Source of the DNA: Marinilabiliaceae bacterium
GTDB taxonomy: Bacteria; Bacteroidota; Bacteroidia; Bacteroidales; Marinilabiliaceae
Reading direction: 5' to 3'
DNA: 40,528 nucleotides
Assembly: GCA_016342595.1 (NCBI GenBank)
Contig: JAEINY010000028.1
Location: forward strand, 1 to 40,528
The position numbers were made by a program, and so were the translations under genes. The notes below the pieces were generated by a model, which saw nothing but the letters and a program-made list of their open reading frames with translations, was not told where the DNA came from and ran no database searches. Shown piece after piece: positions 12,574 to 21,186 of this stretch (within the stretch, counting starts at the first letter, position 1; each line of letters begins with the position of its first letter).

Positions 12574-12738
12574 GAATTTTTAATAAAACGAACACTATTA
12601 TCTATCATGAGCAAAAAAATTATAACTTCACGTGACATCAGAAAAACAGCCGGTTATAAGCCAGTGATATATATCATGAGGGCTGATTCTATAAAATTGT
12701 TACTTTTATTTTTTGAAACCCGTATAGGAAAACCTGTT

Positions 12739-13998
12739 ATGAAAGATTTATTAATCAAGAACATAAAAAAACTGATTCAGATCGAAGATGAAAATATTCC
12801 CTTCGTTTCCGGTTCAGATATGGCTCACTTGCCTTGCATTGAAGATGCTTATCTTTGGATAAAAGAGGACAAAATTTATCGCTTTGGCACCATGGCAGAA
12901 ATTGATGGGGAAATATTTACGCCTGGTGTAGAAGTTATTGATGCTACCGGAAAACTGGTCATGCCTGCCTGGTGTGATTCGCACACCCACCTGGTTTATG
13001 CAAAGAGCCGCGACGTGGAATATGTGGACAAGATCAAAGGTTTGAGTTATGAAGAGATTGCCAAGCGTGGCGGCGGCATATTAAACTCTGCTAAATTAAT
13101 AAAAAAGGCATCTGAGGAACAGTTATTTGAAGATGCCATGGCTCGATTGGAAGAGATTGCGAAATGGGGTACGGGAGCTGTGGAAATCAAAAGTGGATAT
13201 GGCTTAACCACAGCTACTGAGTTAAAAATGCTGCGCGTCATTAAACGTTTGAAAAAGGAAAGCCCATTAACCATTAAGTCCACTTTCTTAGGTGCCCACT
13301 CTATTCCTTTGGCTTACCGTGGCAAACAAAAAAAATATGTAGATCTAGTAGTAACAGAAATGCTTCCTGCTGTTGCAGAAGAGCAATTGGCCGATTATGT
13401 CGATGTATTCTGTGATGTAGGTTTCTTCACTGTAGATGATACCGATCGCATATTGGATGCTGCTGCCCGCTATGGGTTAGCTCCGAAGATCCATGCCAAT
13501 GAGTTGGATTATTCAGGCGGTATTCAAATTGGTGTCAAATATAAAGCATTGTCGGTTGATCACCTGGAATTTACCGGTGATGCTGAAATCAAAGCCCTGA
13601 AGGACTCCGGAACCATGCCGACCATATTACCGGGTGCCGCTTTCTTCCTGAACATGGCGTATGCACCAGCACGCAAAATGATGGAAGCTGGTTTACCCGT
13701 TGCATTGGCATCTGATTTCAACCCGGGATCTTCACCATCGGGAAATATGCAGTTGGTTATGGCCATGGGAAGTATATTGTATCGCATGTTACCGGAAGAG
13801 GTCATTCATGCCGTCACTAAAAATACAGCCTATGCCATGGGAGTGGACAAGGAATTAGGCTCCATTTGTATTGGTAAAAAAGCCAATGTGTTAATCACAA
13901 AAGAAATTCCTGGTATTGAGTATCTGCCTTATGCATATGGTGAAAACAAAATAGAGACCACCATTTTGAACGGAAAAATCGTTTGTCAAAATAAATAG
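12739..13998 (+). CDS. hutI: Imidazolonepropionase (histidine degradation)
   Basis: Imidazolonepropionase opens 4-imidazolone-5-propanoate to N-formimino-L-glutamate, the third step of histidine catabolism. From ATG 12739 the protein has 419 residues, the usual length. It is an amidohydrolase: metal ligands H82 and H84 in CDSHTHLVYA, H252 in KIHANELDYSGG, D326 in ASDFNPGSSPSGN, plus H187 and H275; these positions line up closely with the B. subtilis enzyme (H80, H82, H249, D324). The reading frame is open far upstream (to 12397), but that part overlaps the divergent carrier gene and has no family similarity; an ATG at 12676 is a less likely start. ftcD follows after 33 bp, giving a two-gene operon. 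hutH and hutU are not in the window. Confidence 0.95.
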   Translation: MKDLLIKNIKKLIQIEDENIPFVSGSDMAHLPCIEDAYLWIKEDKIYRFGTMAEIDGEIFTPGVEVIDATGKLVMPAWCDSHTHLVYAKSRDVEYVDKIKGLSYEEIAKRGGGILNSAKLIKKASEEQLFEDAMARLEEIAKWGTGAVEIKSGYGLTTATELKMLRVIKRLKKESPLTIKSTFLGAHSIPLAYRGKQKKYVDLVVTEMLPAVAEEQLADYVDVFCDVGFFTVDDTDRILDAAARYGLAPKIHANELDYSGGIQIGVKYKALSVDHLEFTGDAEIKALKDSGTMPTILPGAAFFLNMAYAPARKMMEAGLPVALASDFNPGSSPSGNMQLVMAMGSILYRMLPEEVIHAVTKNTAYAMGVDKELGSICIGKKANVLITKEIPGIEYLPYAYGENKIETTILNGKIVCQNK

Positions 13999-14031
13999 TG
14001 AAACAGAACAACTCTTAAATATACAAACATC

Positions 14032-15726
14032 ATGAAACAGTTGATTGAATGCGTGCCTAATTTTAGCGAAGGCCGCGACATGACTATCATCAATAAGATT
14101 ACAGACGAAATTGAGAAGATTGACGGTGTTAAACTGATCGATGTGGATCCGGGTAAAGCGACTAACCGGACGGTAGTTACCATTGTGGGAACGCCGGAAG
14201 AGGTATGTGAAGCAGCTTTTCAGGCTGTTAAAAAAGCCCAGGAATTGATCGACATGCGTCATCACAAAGGTGCTCACCCACGCTTCGGCGCAACCGATGT
14301 ATGTCCTTTGGTACCTGTGTCTAACATCACCATGGAAGAAACGGTTGAATACGCCCGTAAGCTGGCCAAACGTATCGGTGAGGAACTGAATATTCCGATT
14401 TATTGTTATGAGTTTGCAGCACAGGAAGAAAAACGTCGTAATCTGGCCAATTGCCGTGAAGGGGAATATGAAGCTGTTTCTAAACGTATTGGAACCAATG
14501 AATGGAAACCCGATTTCGGACCTGCTCAGTGGAGTGATGCAGTGGCTCAATCAGGTGTGACAGCTGTTGGTGCGCGTAATTTCCTGATTGCCTACAATGT
14601 GAATCTCAACACAACTTCCACCCGCCGGGCCAATGCCATCGCCTTTGACGTACGTGAGCGTGGTCGCACCAAGCGTGAGGGTAACCCGGTCACCGGAAAA
14701 ATCGTGAAAGACGAAAACGGTAATCCGGTGATGATTCCTGGTATGTTGAAATCAGTAAAAGGAATTGGCTGGTTCATTGAAGAATTTGGCATTGCGCAAA
14801 TCTCCATGAACTTGACTGACATCACTGTTACATCATTACACAAAGCATACGAGGCTGTTTACGAACGTGCCAATGCACGCGGTATTCGCGTTACGGGTTC
14901 GGAAATGGTTGGTGTGGTACCATTGAAAGCCATGTTGGATGCAGGTAAATATTTCCTTCGCAAGCAAGAGCGTTCAACCGGTATACCGGAACGTGAAATC
15001 ATTAAGATTGCGGTGAAATCAATGGGATTGGATGAATTGTATCCTTTTGATCCGGATAAAAAAATCATTGAGTATATCCTGAAAGATAAAAGCAAGAAAC
15101 AATTAATTGACATGAACCTGACTGAGTTTGCTGATGAAACAGCTTCTGAGTCACCAGCTCCGGGTGGTGGTTCTATCTCTGCTTATGTGGGTTCATTGGG
15201 CGCTTCATTAGCCACCATGGTAGCCAACCTGTCTGCCCACAAGCGTGGTTGGGATGAACGTTGGGAAGAGTTCAGCGAGTGGGCCGATAAAGGCATGGCT
15301 ATTCAATCAGAACTATTGCGTTTGGTGGATGAAGATACCAATGCCTTCAATAAAATCATGGATGCATTTGGTTTACCTAAAGGAACGGCTGAAGAGAAAG
15401 CAGCTCGTAAAAAAGCCATTGATGACGTCACCATTTTTGCCATTGAAGTACCATTCCGCGTGATGGAACAGTCATATGCCGCCTTTGAAGTAATCCGTGC
15501 CATGGCTGAAATAGGTAATCCAAACTCAGTCTCTGATGCTGGTGTTGGTGCCTTGTGTGCCCGCAGTGCCGTGATGGGAGCTTACCTGAATGTGAAAATC
15601 AATGCGTCCGGATTGGATGATAAAGCTTACATCGAAAAAGTATTAGCTGACGGAAAATCGCTTGAAGATAAAGCGATTCAGGAAGAAAAAGAGATCTTGA
15701 AAATTGTGAATGAGAAGATCGGATAA
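14032..15726 (+). CDS. ftcD: Bifunctional glutamate formiminotransferase / formiminotetrahydrofolate cyclodeaminase
   Basis: The 564-residue fused enzyme transfers the formimino group of formiminoglutamate to tetrahydrofolate and then releases ammonia to give methenyl-THF. Residues about 1-330 are the transferase, with VPNFSEGRD at the start and catalytic H82 in KGAHPRFGATD at the same position as in the mammalian enzyme. Residues about 360-560 are the cyclodeaminase, with PAPGGGSISA (375-384) and LVDEDTNAFN (431-440). The linker is short and both halves look intact; fusion of the two is as in animals and many Bacteroidota. It is co-directional with hutI and is followed by a strong terminator, so the operon ends here. 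Product: glutamate plus a one-carbon folate. Confidence 0.96.
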   Translation: MKQLIECVPNFSEGRDMTIINKITDEIEKIDGVKLIDVDPGKATNRTVVTIVGTPEEVCEAAFQAVKKAQELIDMRHHKGAHPRFGATDVCPLVPVSNITMEETVEYARKLAKRIGEELNIPIYCYEFAAQEEKRRNLANCREGEYEAVSKRIGTNEWKPDFGPAQWSDAVAQSGVTAVGARNFLIAYNVNLNTTSTRRANAIAFDVRERGRTKREGNPVTGKIVKDENGNPVMIPGMLKSVKGIGWFIEEFGIAQISMNLTDITVTSLHKAYEAVYERANARGIRVTGSEMVGVVPLKAMLDAGKYFLRKQERSTGIPEREIIKIAVKSMGLDELYPFDPDKKIIEYILKDKSKKQLIDMNLTEFADETASESPAPGGGSISAYVGSLGASLATMVANLSAHKRGWDERWEEFSEWADKGMAIQSELLRLVDEDTNAFNKIMDAFGLPKGTAEEKAARKKAIDDVTIFAIEVPFRVMEQSYAAFEVIRAMAEIGNPNSVSDAGVGALCARSAVMGAYLNVKINASGLDDKAYIEKVLADGKSLEDKAIQEEKEILKIVNEKIG

Positions 15727-15750
15727 TCTCTGAAAAAAAATAATATAACT

Positions 15751-15780
15751 AAACGGTCTGTCGCATGGCAGACCGTTTTT
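15751..15780 (+). terminator. Intrinsic terminator of hutI-ftcD
   Basis: A perfect 10-bp stem (AAACGGTCTG at 15751-15760 with CAGACCGTTT at 15769-15778) has an 8-nt loop and runs into six T ending at 15781. The T-run overlaps the stop codon of the convergent small gene. Confidence 0.9.
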
Positions 15781-16160
15781 TAATTCATCTCTTTAATCAA
15801 AAGGGAATAGTTCTTCGCAGTGTCAGGCACACTAACCGGCATCGGAAAATCTCCTTTAGGAATATAAACAGGCATTGTCCCTCTACCCTCATCTTCAACA
15901 TTCAACTCCGTCTTCTGTAGCCGTTTATCAGAATCAACAACGACTCCTTTTGTTGAACAATGCTCTGTACGCCCCGTAAATTCTTTTAACGGACTATCGT
16001 ATTTCAACTGGCTATCCAAGACCACACTTCTGAGATTCTCAACTGTCAATATACTTATGTCGATATTGGACGAGTCACTTATACTTTTTGATTGAGCAAT
16101 AGTACCAAATAAAAAGCAAGTGAAAAATATTAATATCAAAAATACACTCTTCATATTCAT
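15780..16160 (-). CDS. Small secreted protein, unknown function
   Basis: The 126-residue product has a clear signal peptide (about residues 1-22, LFGTIAQ) and a short mature part without a recognisable domain. The mature part holds one cysteine in TEHCSTKG and a proline-rich C-terminal stretch (MPVYIPKGDFPMPVSVPD). Met1 and Met3 are both possible starts. Its stop codon TAA is embedded in the T-run of the ftcD terminator. I do not recognise a family and do not assign a function. Confidence 0.55.
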   Translation of the reverse strand: MNMKSVFLILIFFTCFLFGTIAQSKSISDSSNIDISILTVENLRSVVLDSQLKYDSPLKEFTGRTEHCSTKGVVVDSDKRLQKTELNVEDEGRGTMPVYIPKGDFPMPVSVPDTAKNYSLLIKEMN

Positions 16161-16423
16161 TTGGATTTATTTTATTATTACCAGCTACTTACCACAACCA
16201 ACAACTATCATTTGTGAAGATAATAAATTCATTTAAAATAAAAATCAACTTTATTAAGATACATTGATAAAAGGGGAATCTCCACTTATAGAGCAACGCT
16301 GTTATATTACACCATTTCCAGCTGATTCAAAAAAAATAAATAGAGTAATCAGACCTCATAGGAGTGTAGAGAATTAATTACATTGGTCACTTTAACACTT
16401 CAGTCAATTGATATGACAGGTGG

Positions 16424-16488
16424 CATTCAACCCATCCTGAGTTGTAGTGCCTGAATCGTTTGTCCCACGGCTTTCACCCGTGACTATT
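16424..16488 (+). repeat. Double-hairpin repeat, copy A
   Basis: This 65-bp unit contains CAACCCA-TCC-TGAGTTG, then about 20 bp, then CCACGG-CTTTC-ACCCGTG, then ACTATT. The reverse complement of 17466-17529 matches it along its whole length at about three quarters of positions. Copy A has a few mismatches in the stems. Confidence 0.7.
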
Positions 16489-16542
16489 CAAAATCATTCC
16501 TCTCAGGATTAATCTTTTACAACCATCAGTTGTGATGTAGCC

Positions 16543-16625
16543 AAAACGTGCTTACGATTTTTTAAAAAAAAGCATGATTTGTAAAAAACGTAAGCATGAT
16601 TTTATAAAAACATAGTTACGTTTTT
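16543..16625 (+). repeat. AT-rich short repeats with GCATGATTT words
   Basis: AAGCATGATTT occurs twice as a near-direct repeat of about 22 nt (starting near 16570 and 16592), each followed by a run of A and then ACGTA or ACATA. The flanks, AAACGTGCTTACG on the left and TAGTTACGTTTTT on the right, are partly complementary, so the block could fold. Confidence 0.45.
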
Positions 16626-16657
16626 CAGAGCAGATGTCAACAAGCGTTTTTACTCAG

Positions 16658-16776
16658 TAATACCCATTACCAATCAAAATGAGCGATAAAATATCACTCT
16701 TAGATTGTGTATCGGCATTTACCACTTGTAATAAGCAAAATGCTTTATCAATCATTTTGTTATACATTTGGTATAA
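16658..16776 (+). mobile_element. MITE-like element, copy 1
   Basis: The 119-bp element begins TAATACCCATTACCAATC and ends in ATTTGGTATAA. The two ends form an imperfect terminal inverted repeat of about 25 bp. Inside, GAGCGATA/TATCACTC forms a hairpin bracketed by CAATC and GATTG, then comes the conserved word TGTATCGGCATT, then a second hairpin (AAGCA/TGCTT). The same order of parts occurs at 31617-31740. No coding capacity. Confidence 0.7.
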
Positions 16777-16833
16777 ACACCCCATTATAACTTATTCATG
16801 TGGCCTCTTAAAAAATCAAACCTGAGATTCAAA

Positions 16834-17412
16834 TTAATCTTTTATCTCTTTTTTAATCTTCCGGCCTAATTTTTTAAATTCTTTTCCAATCTTTTTTCCA
16901 CTATTTTTAGCCTCTTCACCAATTTCTTCAAGATCATCCTTTAAATCATCCGTCCAAACATGGTGTTTAAATTCCGCTTTCCCTTTTTCGAATAATCCTT
17001 TAGCATCATTATACACAGCCGATTCCCCACGCTTGAGCTTTGATATTTGATCTTTCACTTTTAACTCAACCGATCCCGTTTCAACCTCCACTTCTAATTG
17101 CTGGTCATCTTCTTTCACGTTGAAGGAAGTTCCCAACACAGTGATTAGTCCATTTGAAGTACTCACTACAAATGGCTCCTCCGCCTTTTGGACTTTAAAA
17201 AAAGCCTCTCCACGCAATGCAACCTCACGATTACTAAAATCCTTTTGATATTCTAACTCACTATTCTGATTCAGAAGTACGATCGACCCGTCCGGCAATG
17301 ATACGGCTTGGGTTTGCTGATCAGTTCTAACGGAGATTGTTGAGCAAGATGCCAGAAAGATAAGACATCCTAGAAATAAAAAGAATCTTTTTTTTATACT
17401 ATCCATGATCAA
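16834..17412 (-). CDS. FecR-domain lipoprotein without a sigma-binding domain
   Basis: The 192-residue protein has a lipoprotein signal (lipobox L20-A-S-C23) followed directly by a FecR domain: LPDGSIVLLNQNSELEY (39-55), ALRGEAFFKV (65-74), TVLGTSFNV (91-99). These match the periplasmic FecR part of the anti-sigma factor at 38506-39540. Unlike that protein it has no cytoplasmic sigma-binding N-terminus and no C-terminal DUF4974; it ends with a highly charged Lys/Glu-rich helix (about 155-192). It therefore cannot work as a standard anti-sigma factor and no sigma gene is adjacent. As a lipid-anchored FecR domain it might bind an STN domain or the cell wall. Met1 and Met3 are both possible starts; a consensus -7 box lies 19 bp upstream. 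Confidence 0.75.
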   Translation of the reverse strand: MIMDSIKKRFFLFLGCLIFLASCSTISVRTDQQTQAVSLPDGSIVLLNQNSELEYQKDFSNREVALRGEAFFKVQKAEEPFVVSTSNGLITVLGTSFNVKEDDQQLEVEVETGSVELKVKDQISKLKRGESAVYNDAKGLFEKGKAEFKHHVWTDDLKDDLEEIGEEAKNSGKKIGKEFKKLGRKIKKEIKD

Positions 17413-17430
17413 TACCTGTTAATGTGATCA

Positions 17431-17438
17431 CAAAGATA
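17431..17438 (-). promoter_or_regulatory. -7 box of the FecR-lipoprotein gene
   Basis: The minus strand reads TATCTTTG, an exact TAnnTTTG match, 19 bp before the start. I see no good TTG at the -33 distance. Confidence 0.45.
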
Positions 17439-17465
17439 GTATTAACCCTGAAAGAATTGAATGTT

Positions 17466-17529
17466 AATAGCCGCGGGTGAAACCCGTGGTGTAAACAACA
17501 AAAACACTACAACCCAGAATGGGTTGAAT
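17466..17529 (-). repeat. Double-hairpin repeat, copy B (inverted relative to copy A)
   Basis: On the minus strand this reads ATTCAACCCATTCTGGGTTG (stem CAACCCA/TGGGTTG), about 23 bp, then CCACGGGTTTCACCCGCGG (stem CCACGGGT/ACCCGCGG with one G-T or mismatch), then CTATT. It is better paired than copy A and lies just upstream of the FecR-lipoprotein gene, copy A lying downstream. Confidence 0.7.
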
Positions 17530-17617
17530 CAACCAACCTTCAACTATGATAGAGCCAAAATTAAACAGGGCTTTCTTTTTGAAAAGATATTGTTATCGCA
17601 AATGAAGAGACCATCCC

Positions 17618-20599
17618 TTACGATTTTTCGATAGAAGCCGTATCATCGGCTGATTCTTCGTGCTTCTCTTTCATAAACGGAAACGCAATATAAAATGTAG
17701 TCCCCATTCCCAATGAGGATTTCATCCAAATATTACCTTCCATGGCATCAACAAATCCTTTTGCTACACTCAGCCCCAATCCGGTACCATCGAATTGACG
17801 GTTGTAATTCATATCAACCTGCCAAAAACGGTTAAACACATAAGGCTGCTTCTCATTTTCAATTCCAATACCTGTATCGCTTACATAAAAGCGAATACTA
17901 TCCGGCATGATTCGATATCCAATTCTGACGCTACCTTTGAAGGTGAACTTAATGGCATTACTGACTAATTGATCCAGTATTCGACGCAATTTCTGTTTAT
18001 CGGTTTTAAACCAAGACAAATCATCCGGCAAGTGGGTATAAACAGTTAATTCAAGACCTTTTAATGCGGCCTTCTTATTATTACGCTCATATACCAACAT
18101 TAACAAAGCATTAATATTTTCTATGCGATAAGAAACATGGAGCTGATCGGTTTCAATTAAGCTATAATCCAGAATATCATTTAAAATGTGCAACAGCTGA
18201 TGACTACTTTCCTGAATGACATCAATGTAACGCACATGATCTTCACTATCTAATATTTTTTTCAATATTTCAGTAAATCCAAGGATACCATTCAGTGGCG
18301 TACGTATTTCATGGGATAGATTGGCCAGAAATGCTGTTTTTAAGCGATCATTTTCAATGGCCTTTTCTTTTGTTTTAATGATTTCTTCCTCATACACTTT
18401 ACGCGTCGTAATATCTTGAAATACCCCATACAAACGACCTACACCACCAGCACTATTCAATTCAATTTTACCATCAATAAAAAGATGTACAATGCGCTTA
18501 TCACTTCGTTGCACCCTGAATTCAAAGGAAGAAAAATACTTTTCCCGAATAAAGGTACTGAACCGCCGTTTCACCTCTTCCCGGTCTTGCTTCAAAATAA
18601 TGGGTAACAGATTCTCCACAGATGTCTGATGTTCGATCGAATTATCAAAAACTAATCTCCCCCATTGCGCTGAAAAATTGAATAGTTGTTTTCTAAAATT
18701 GAACTCCCAACGCCCTAAGCCGGCTATATCCCCTGCTTCTTCCAATAACTCATTACGTGTCTCTAACTCCCTTTTTACATGTACTAAATCCGTGATGTCA
18801 CGCGCCAGGGTCATCATCAGTTTTTCACCATCAAGCGTAATAGGGGTAGTAATGAAATTGAGAATCAACTCTTTCCCTTTTGAACTAATAACAGGCATAT
18901 TAATAGGGGGTAATCCATCACTTGTTTCAATTTTACCCAACCGCTCCATAATCAGCTTTTTCTTATCTTTTGGAATAAAACTGAAAATACTTTTGCCCAA
19001 TAACTCCTCTTCGCTCTTATATTCCAACAGTTTCAAGGCTTCCGGATTACCATAATGAATTTCATAGTTTTTATGAAGGATTATTCCAATAGGGGCTTCT
19101 TGCAGCAATGTTTCATAACGATCTTCCGTCAAGCGTAGTTTCTCTTCACATTGCTTCAAATGAGTAATGTCATCCACATAAACCATCACATTTTCAAAAG
19201 GATGAATAATATCAGTGGATACTAATACATTTCGACGAACCAATAGGTCGTTTTCAACAACAGGCAAGGCACCTTCCATCTTCACTATGCCCTTACGATT
19301 CCTCAAAGTATGTTTTAAGGCTTTATCTACAATACAATACTTACACCTGAAAAAATCACCACACAGAGCCATTCCATTCGCATGATTACTACTTTCAGGA
19401 CAATGATCACCAAAAAATTTATGAGCCAGCTTATTCATACGTTCCACCCTCCCCGTATTGGAAAAAATGATGAACATTCCCGGGATGGCATTGATAACAG
19501 TATCTAATTCACGCTGAAGATTAAATGCCCGTTCCACATTTCCTTTCTCCATGGGCAATAAGCTACCAACCCAATAAGACCCTCCTTGTCCTTCCATCAC
19601 TTCAGGCACCATCATCCATCGCGCATTAATCACCTGGCCATTAGGCGCTTTTACCTGGAATATTACAAACTCTTCAGAATCGTATTTATCCTTCCAAAAG
19701 AAATCAATCACCCGCGTTCGATCACTTTGATTCACAAAATCGATGAGCCAATTCTTACCGGATAACTCCGTTTGATTTAAATTTAATATGGTGCACAAGT
19801 AACTATTTACGTAGTATATAACCCCATCTTTATCAACTCCTACAATTAACAGCGAGCTATTATCAGCTACTTTATGCCATCTGAACTCATTGTATTGCAA
19901 CTTTCGTGTTACTTCATAATCATGAACAATATGCTTTGCCAGATTACCGTTTAGTGAAAACAATAACAAGACAGTACTCAGAATCAACAACACCTCGATT
20001 TGAAAAAGAAAAGAAAGGACCAATAATAAAGCATTCACAAAGTAAAATAGTACAAATAGTTGTTTCGAATAGCTGGTTTTATACTTTCTGGATATCAGCC
20101 AAAACGAAATGAGAAATACACTCATTAGAGCATAAAAAACTGCTCCTATCCAATTATAATACCCTGTTGCTAAATAAATTCCCTCAGCCCCTAAGACCTC
20201 ATCACCAACATCCACAGGCGAAAACTCATCTTGGATAATGATCCAGGATTCGGCCAGGTGAGAAACAATACCGCCAGTGACAATCACATAAAACAGAAAT
20301 CGAATAACAATATTCCTCTGCGTAACACCCCTATTCATAAACTGAACAGCTGATAACAGGCCTAAGAAAAGAAACAAAAATGTTAATCGATTAACTATAA
20401 GTGACGGTATCAAATCATGAGCAGTAAAAAAATAAAAATACGATAATACACTACCAATAATGCAGAAGCTAAAAAAAGATAACCAAAGAAAATGCCCTAA
20501 TGCTCTCCCTTTAATAGCTAAATAACTATTAACATACATCGAATGAAGCGCATATCCGGCCACAATCCAAAGTAAAATTCGAATAAGCATATTGTTCAT
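17618..20599 (-). CDS. Membrane multi-PAS sensor histidine kinase
   Basis: The 993-residue protein has about seven transmembrane helices (residues 5-215) and then at least three and probably four PAS-like domains (about 240-345, 362-482, 490-610, 615-735). The kinase core follows: HisKA with H763 in LSHEIRTPLNG and HATPase with N881, D908TGIG and GTGLGLS. No receiver domain is attached and no response regulator is nearby. The second PAS carries four cysteines (C400, C413, C419, C422; CGDFFRCKYC), a cluster that could bind zinc, iron or an Fe-S centre or act as a redox switch; that is inference. The seven-helix N-terminus suggests a membrane ligand or membrane-state input. A TATTTTTG -7 box lies upstream. 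Confidence 0.9.
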   Translation of the reverse strand: MNNMLIRILLWIVAGYALHSMYVNSYLAIKGRALGHFLWLSFFSFCIIGSVLSYFYFFTAHDLIPSLIVNRLTFLFLFLGLLSAVQFMNRGVTQRNIVIRFLFYVIVTGGIVSHLAESWIIIQDEFSPVDVGDEVLGAEGIYLATGYYNWIGAVFYALMSVFLISFWLISRKYKTSYSKQLFVLFYFVNALLLVLSFLFQIEVLLILSTVLLLFSLNGNLAKHIVHDYEVTRKLQYNEFRWHKVADNSSLLIVGVDKDGVIYYVNSYLCTILNLNQTELSGKNWLIDFVNQSDRTRVIDFFWKDKYDSEEFVIFQVKAPNGQVINARWMMVPEVMEGQGGSYWVGSLLPMEKGNVERAFNLQRELDTVINAIPGMFIIFSNTGRVERMNKLAHKFFGDHCPESSNHANGMALCGDFFRCKYCIVDKALKHTLRNRKGIVKMEGALPVVENDLLVRRNVLVSTDIIHPFENVMVYVDDITHLKQCEEKLRLTEDRYETLLQEAPIGIILHKNYEIHYGNPEALKLLEYKSEEELLGKSIFSFIPKDKKKLIMERLGKIETSDGLPPINMPVISSKGKELILNFITTPITLDGEKLMMTLARDITDLVHVKRELETRNELLEEAGDIAGLGRWEFNFRKQLFNFSAQWGRLVFDNSIEHQTSVENLLPIILKQDREEVKRRFSTFIREKYFSSFEFRVQRSDKRIVHLFIDGKIELNSAGGVGRLYGVFQDITTRKVYEEEIIKTKEKAIENDRLKTAFLANLSHEIRTPLNGILGFTEILKKILDSEDHVRYIDVIQESSHQLLHILNDILDYSLIETDQLHVSYRIENINALLMLVYERNNKKAALKGLELTVYTHLPDDLSWFKTDKQKLRRILDQLVSNAIKFTFKGSVRIGYRIMPDSIRFYVSDTGIGIENEKQPYVFNRFWQVDMNYNRQFDGTGLGLSVAKGFVDAMEGNIWMKSSLGMGTTFYIAFPFMKEKHEESADDTASIEKS

Positions 20600-20927
20600 C
20601 TTTATCAGTCAAACTCAAAAATATATTCCCTGAATTATTGGACTATCTATTACCCTCCACTCTGTATTATTGCAACAGAGTAAATTCGTAACACATTTCT
20701 CTACTATAATTTATGAAAAAAAAATATCCCGAACAATATTTAGTTATTTCAAAGAGATAAATAATAACTGATATTCAAAAAACGATTCGTTTGAAAAGAA
20801 ACAATAGACTTAAATTACCGAAAAAAAGGAAATCAAAATATTTCAAAAAAAATAATCAATTAATACCTGGAATTTGTAGTTTCGAAACAGATTCAATATA
20901 ACCCGTAAAAACAATACCCAATCAATT
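20600..20927. other. Intergenic region, AT-rich, apparently decayed
   Basis: Besides the -7 box at 20616 I see only A-rich runs and scattered stops. The missing N-terminal half of the gene fragment at 20928 would be expected here and cannot be found in any frame. Confidence 0.5.
20616..20623 (-). promoter_or_regulatory. -7 box of the multi-PAS kinase gene
   Basis: The minus strand reads TATTTTTG, an exact TAnnTTTG match, 16 bp before the start codon. No clear -33 partner is visible. Confidence 0.4.
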
Positions 20928-21119
20928 GTGCTGCACTCGTTTGCTCATCTTTCCAACTCTAAAGCCTCCAGTCAGTTTACTCATCATGTTTTTAATGATG
21001 CCCAAATTCGATTGGAGAATGCAGGTTATCAAGTTGCTCAAACACCATTCGGGTATTTTCTGGATCTAAAAATTGATGCCCCCGGCTTTTCATTAGCCCG
21101 AATTTGGGCGGAACTTTAA
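20928..21119 (+). pseudogene. Remnant of a threonyl-tRNA-synthetase-type editing domain protein (C-terminal half)
   Basis: The frame is open from a TAG at 20877 and reads ...IVLHSFAHLSNSKASSQF..., then AQTPFGYFLDLKIDAPGFSL. The words HxxAHLSxxxAS and the later PFGYF are what I recall from the archaeal-type ThrRS editing domain (PF08915, a D-Tyr-deacylase-like fold), whose free-standing forms in bacteria are about twice this length. Only the C-terminal 60-75 residues remain and there is no ATG; GTG at 20928 is the only start candidate. I read it as a 5'-deleted pseudogene. The family call is from motif memory and should be tested. Confidence 0.45.
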
Positions 21120-21186
21120 AATCAAGTGAACAGATGAAAATAAAAAGATAAAAAACGACACCCTTCAACACCCAATACTCTTGCTA

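Larger units (their letters stand above)
16161..16833. other. 673-bp repeat-rich intergenic region
   Basis: No credible coding region is visible. From left to right it holds a double-hairpin repeat (16424-16488), an AT-rich block of short direct repeats (16543-16625) and a MITE-like element (16658-16776). The first 260 bp show nothing notable. Confidence 0.7.

Noticed and set aside
12397..12738. N-terminal extension of the hutI frame
   Set aside because: It is antisense to the start of the divergent carrier gene and carries no similarity to imidazolonepropionase; 12739 gives the family length and residue numbering.
13891..14550. 219-residue minus-strand frame
   Set aside because: It is antisense to hutI and ftcD, both of which are secure; the frame is a shadow.
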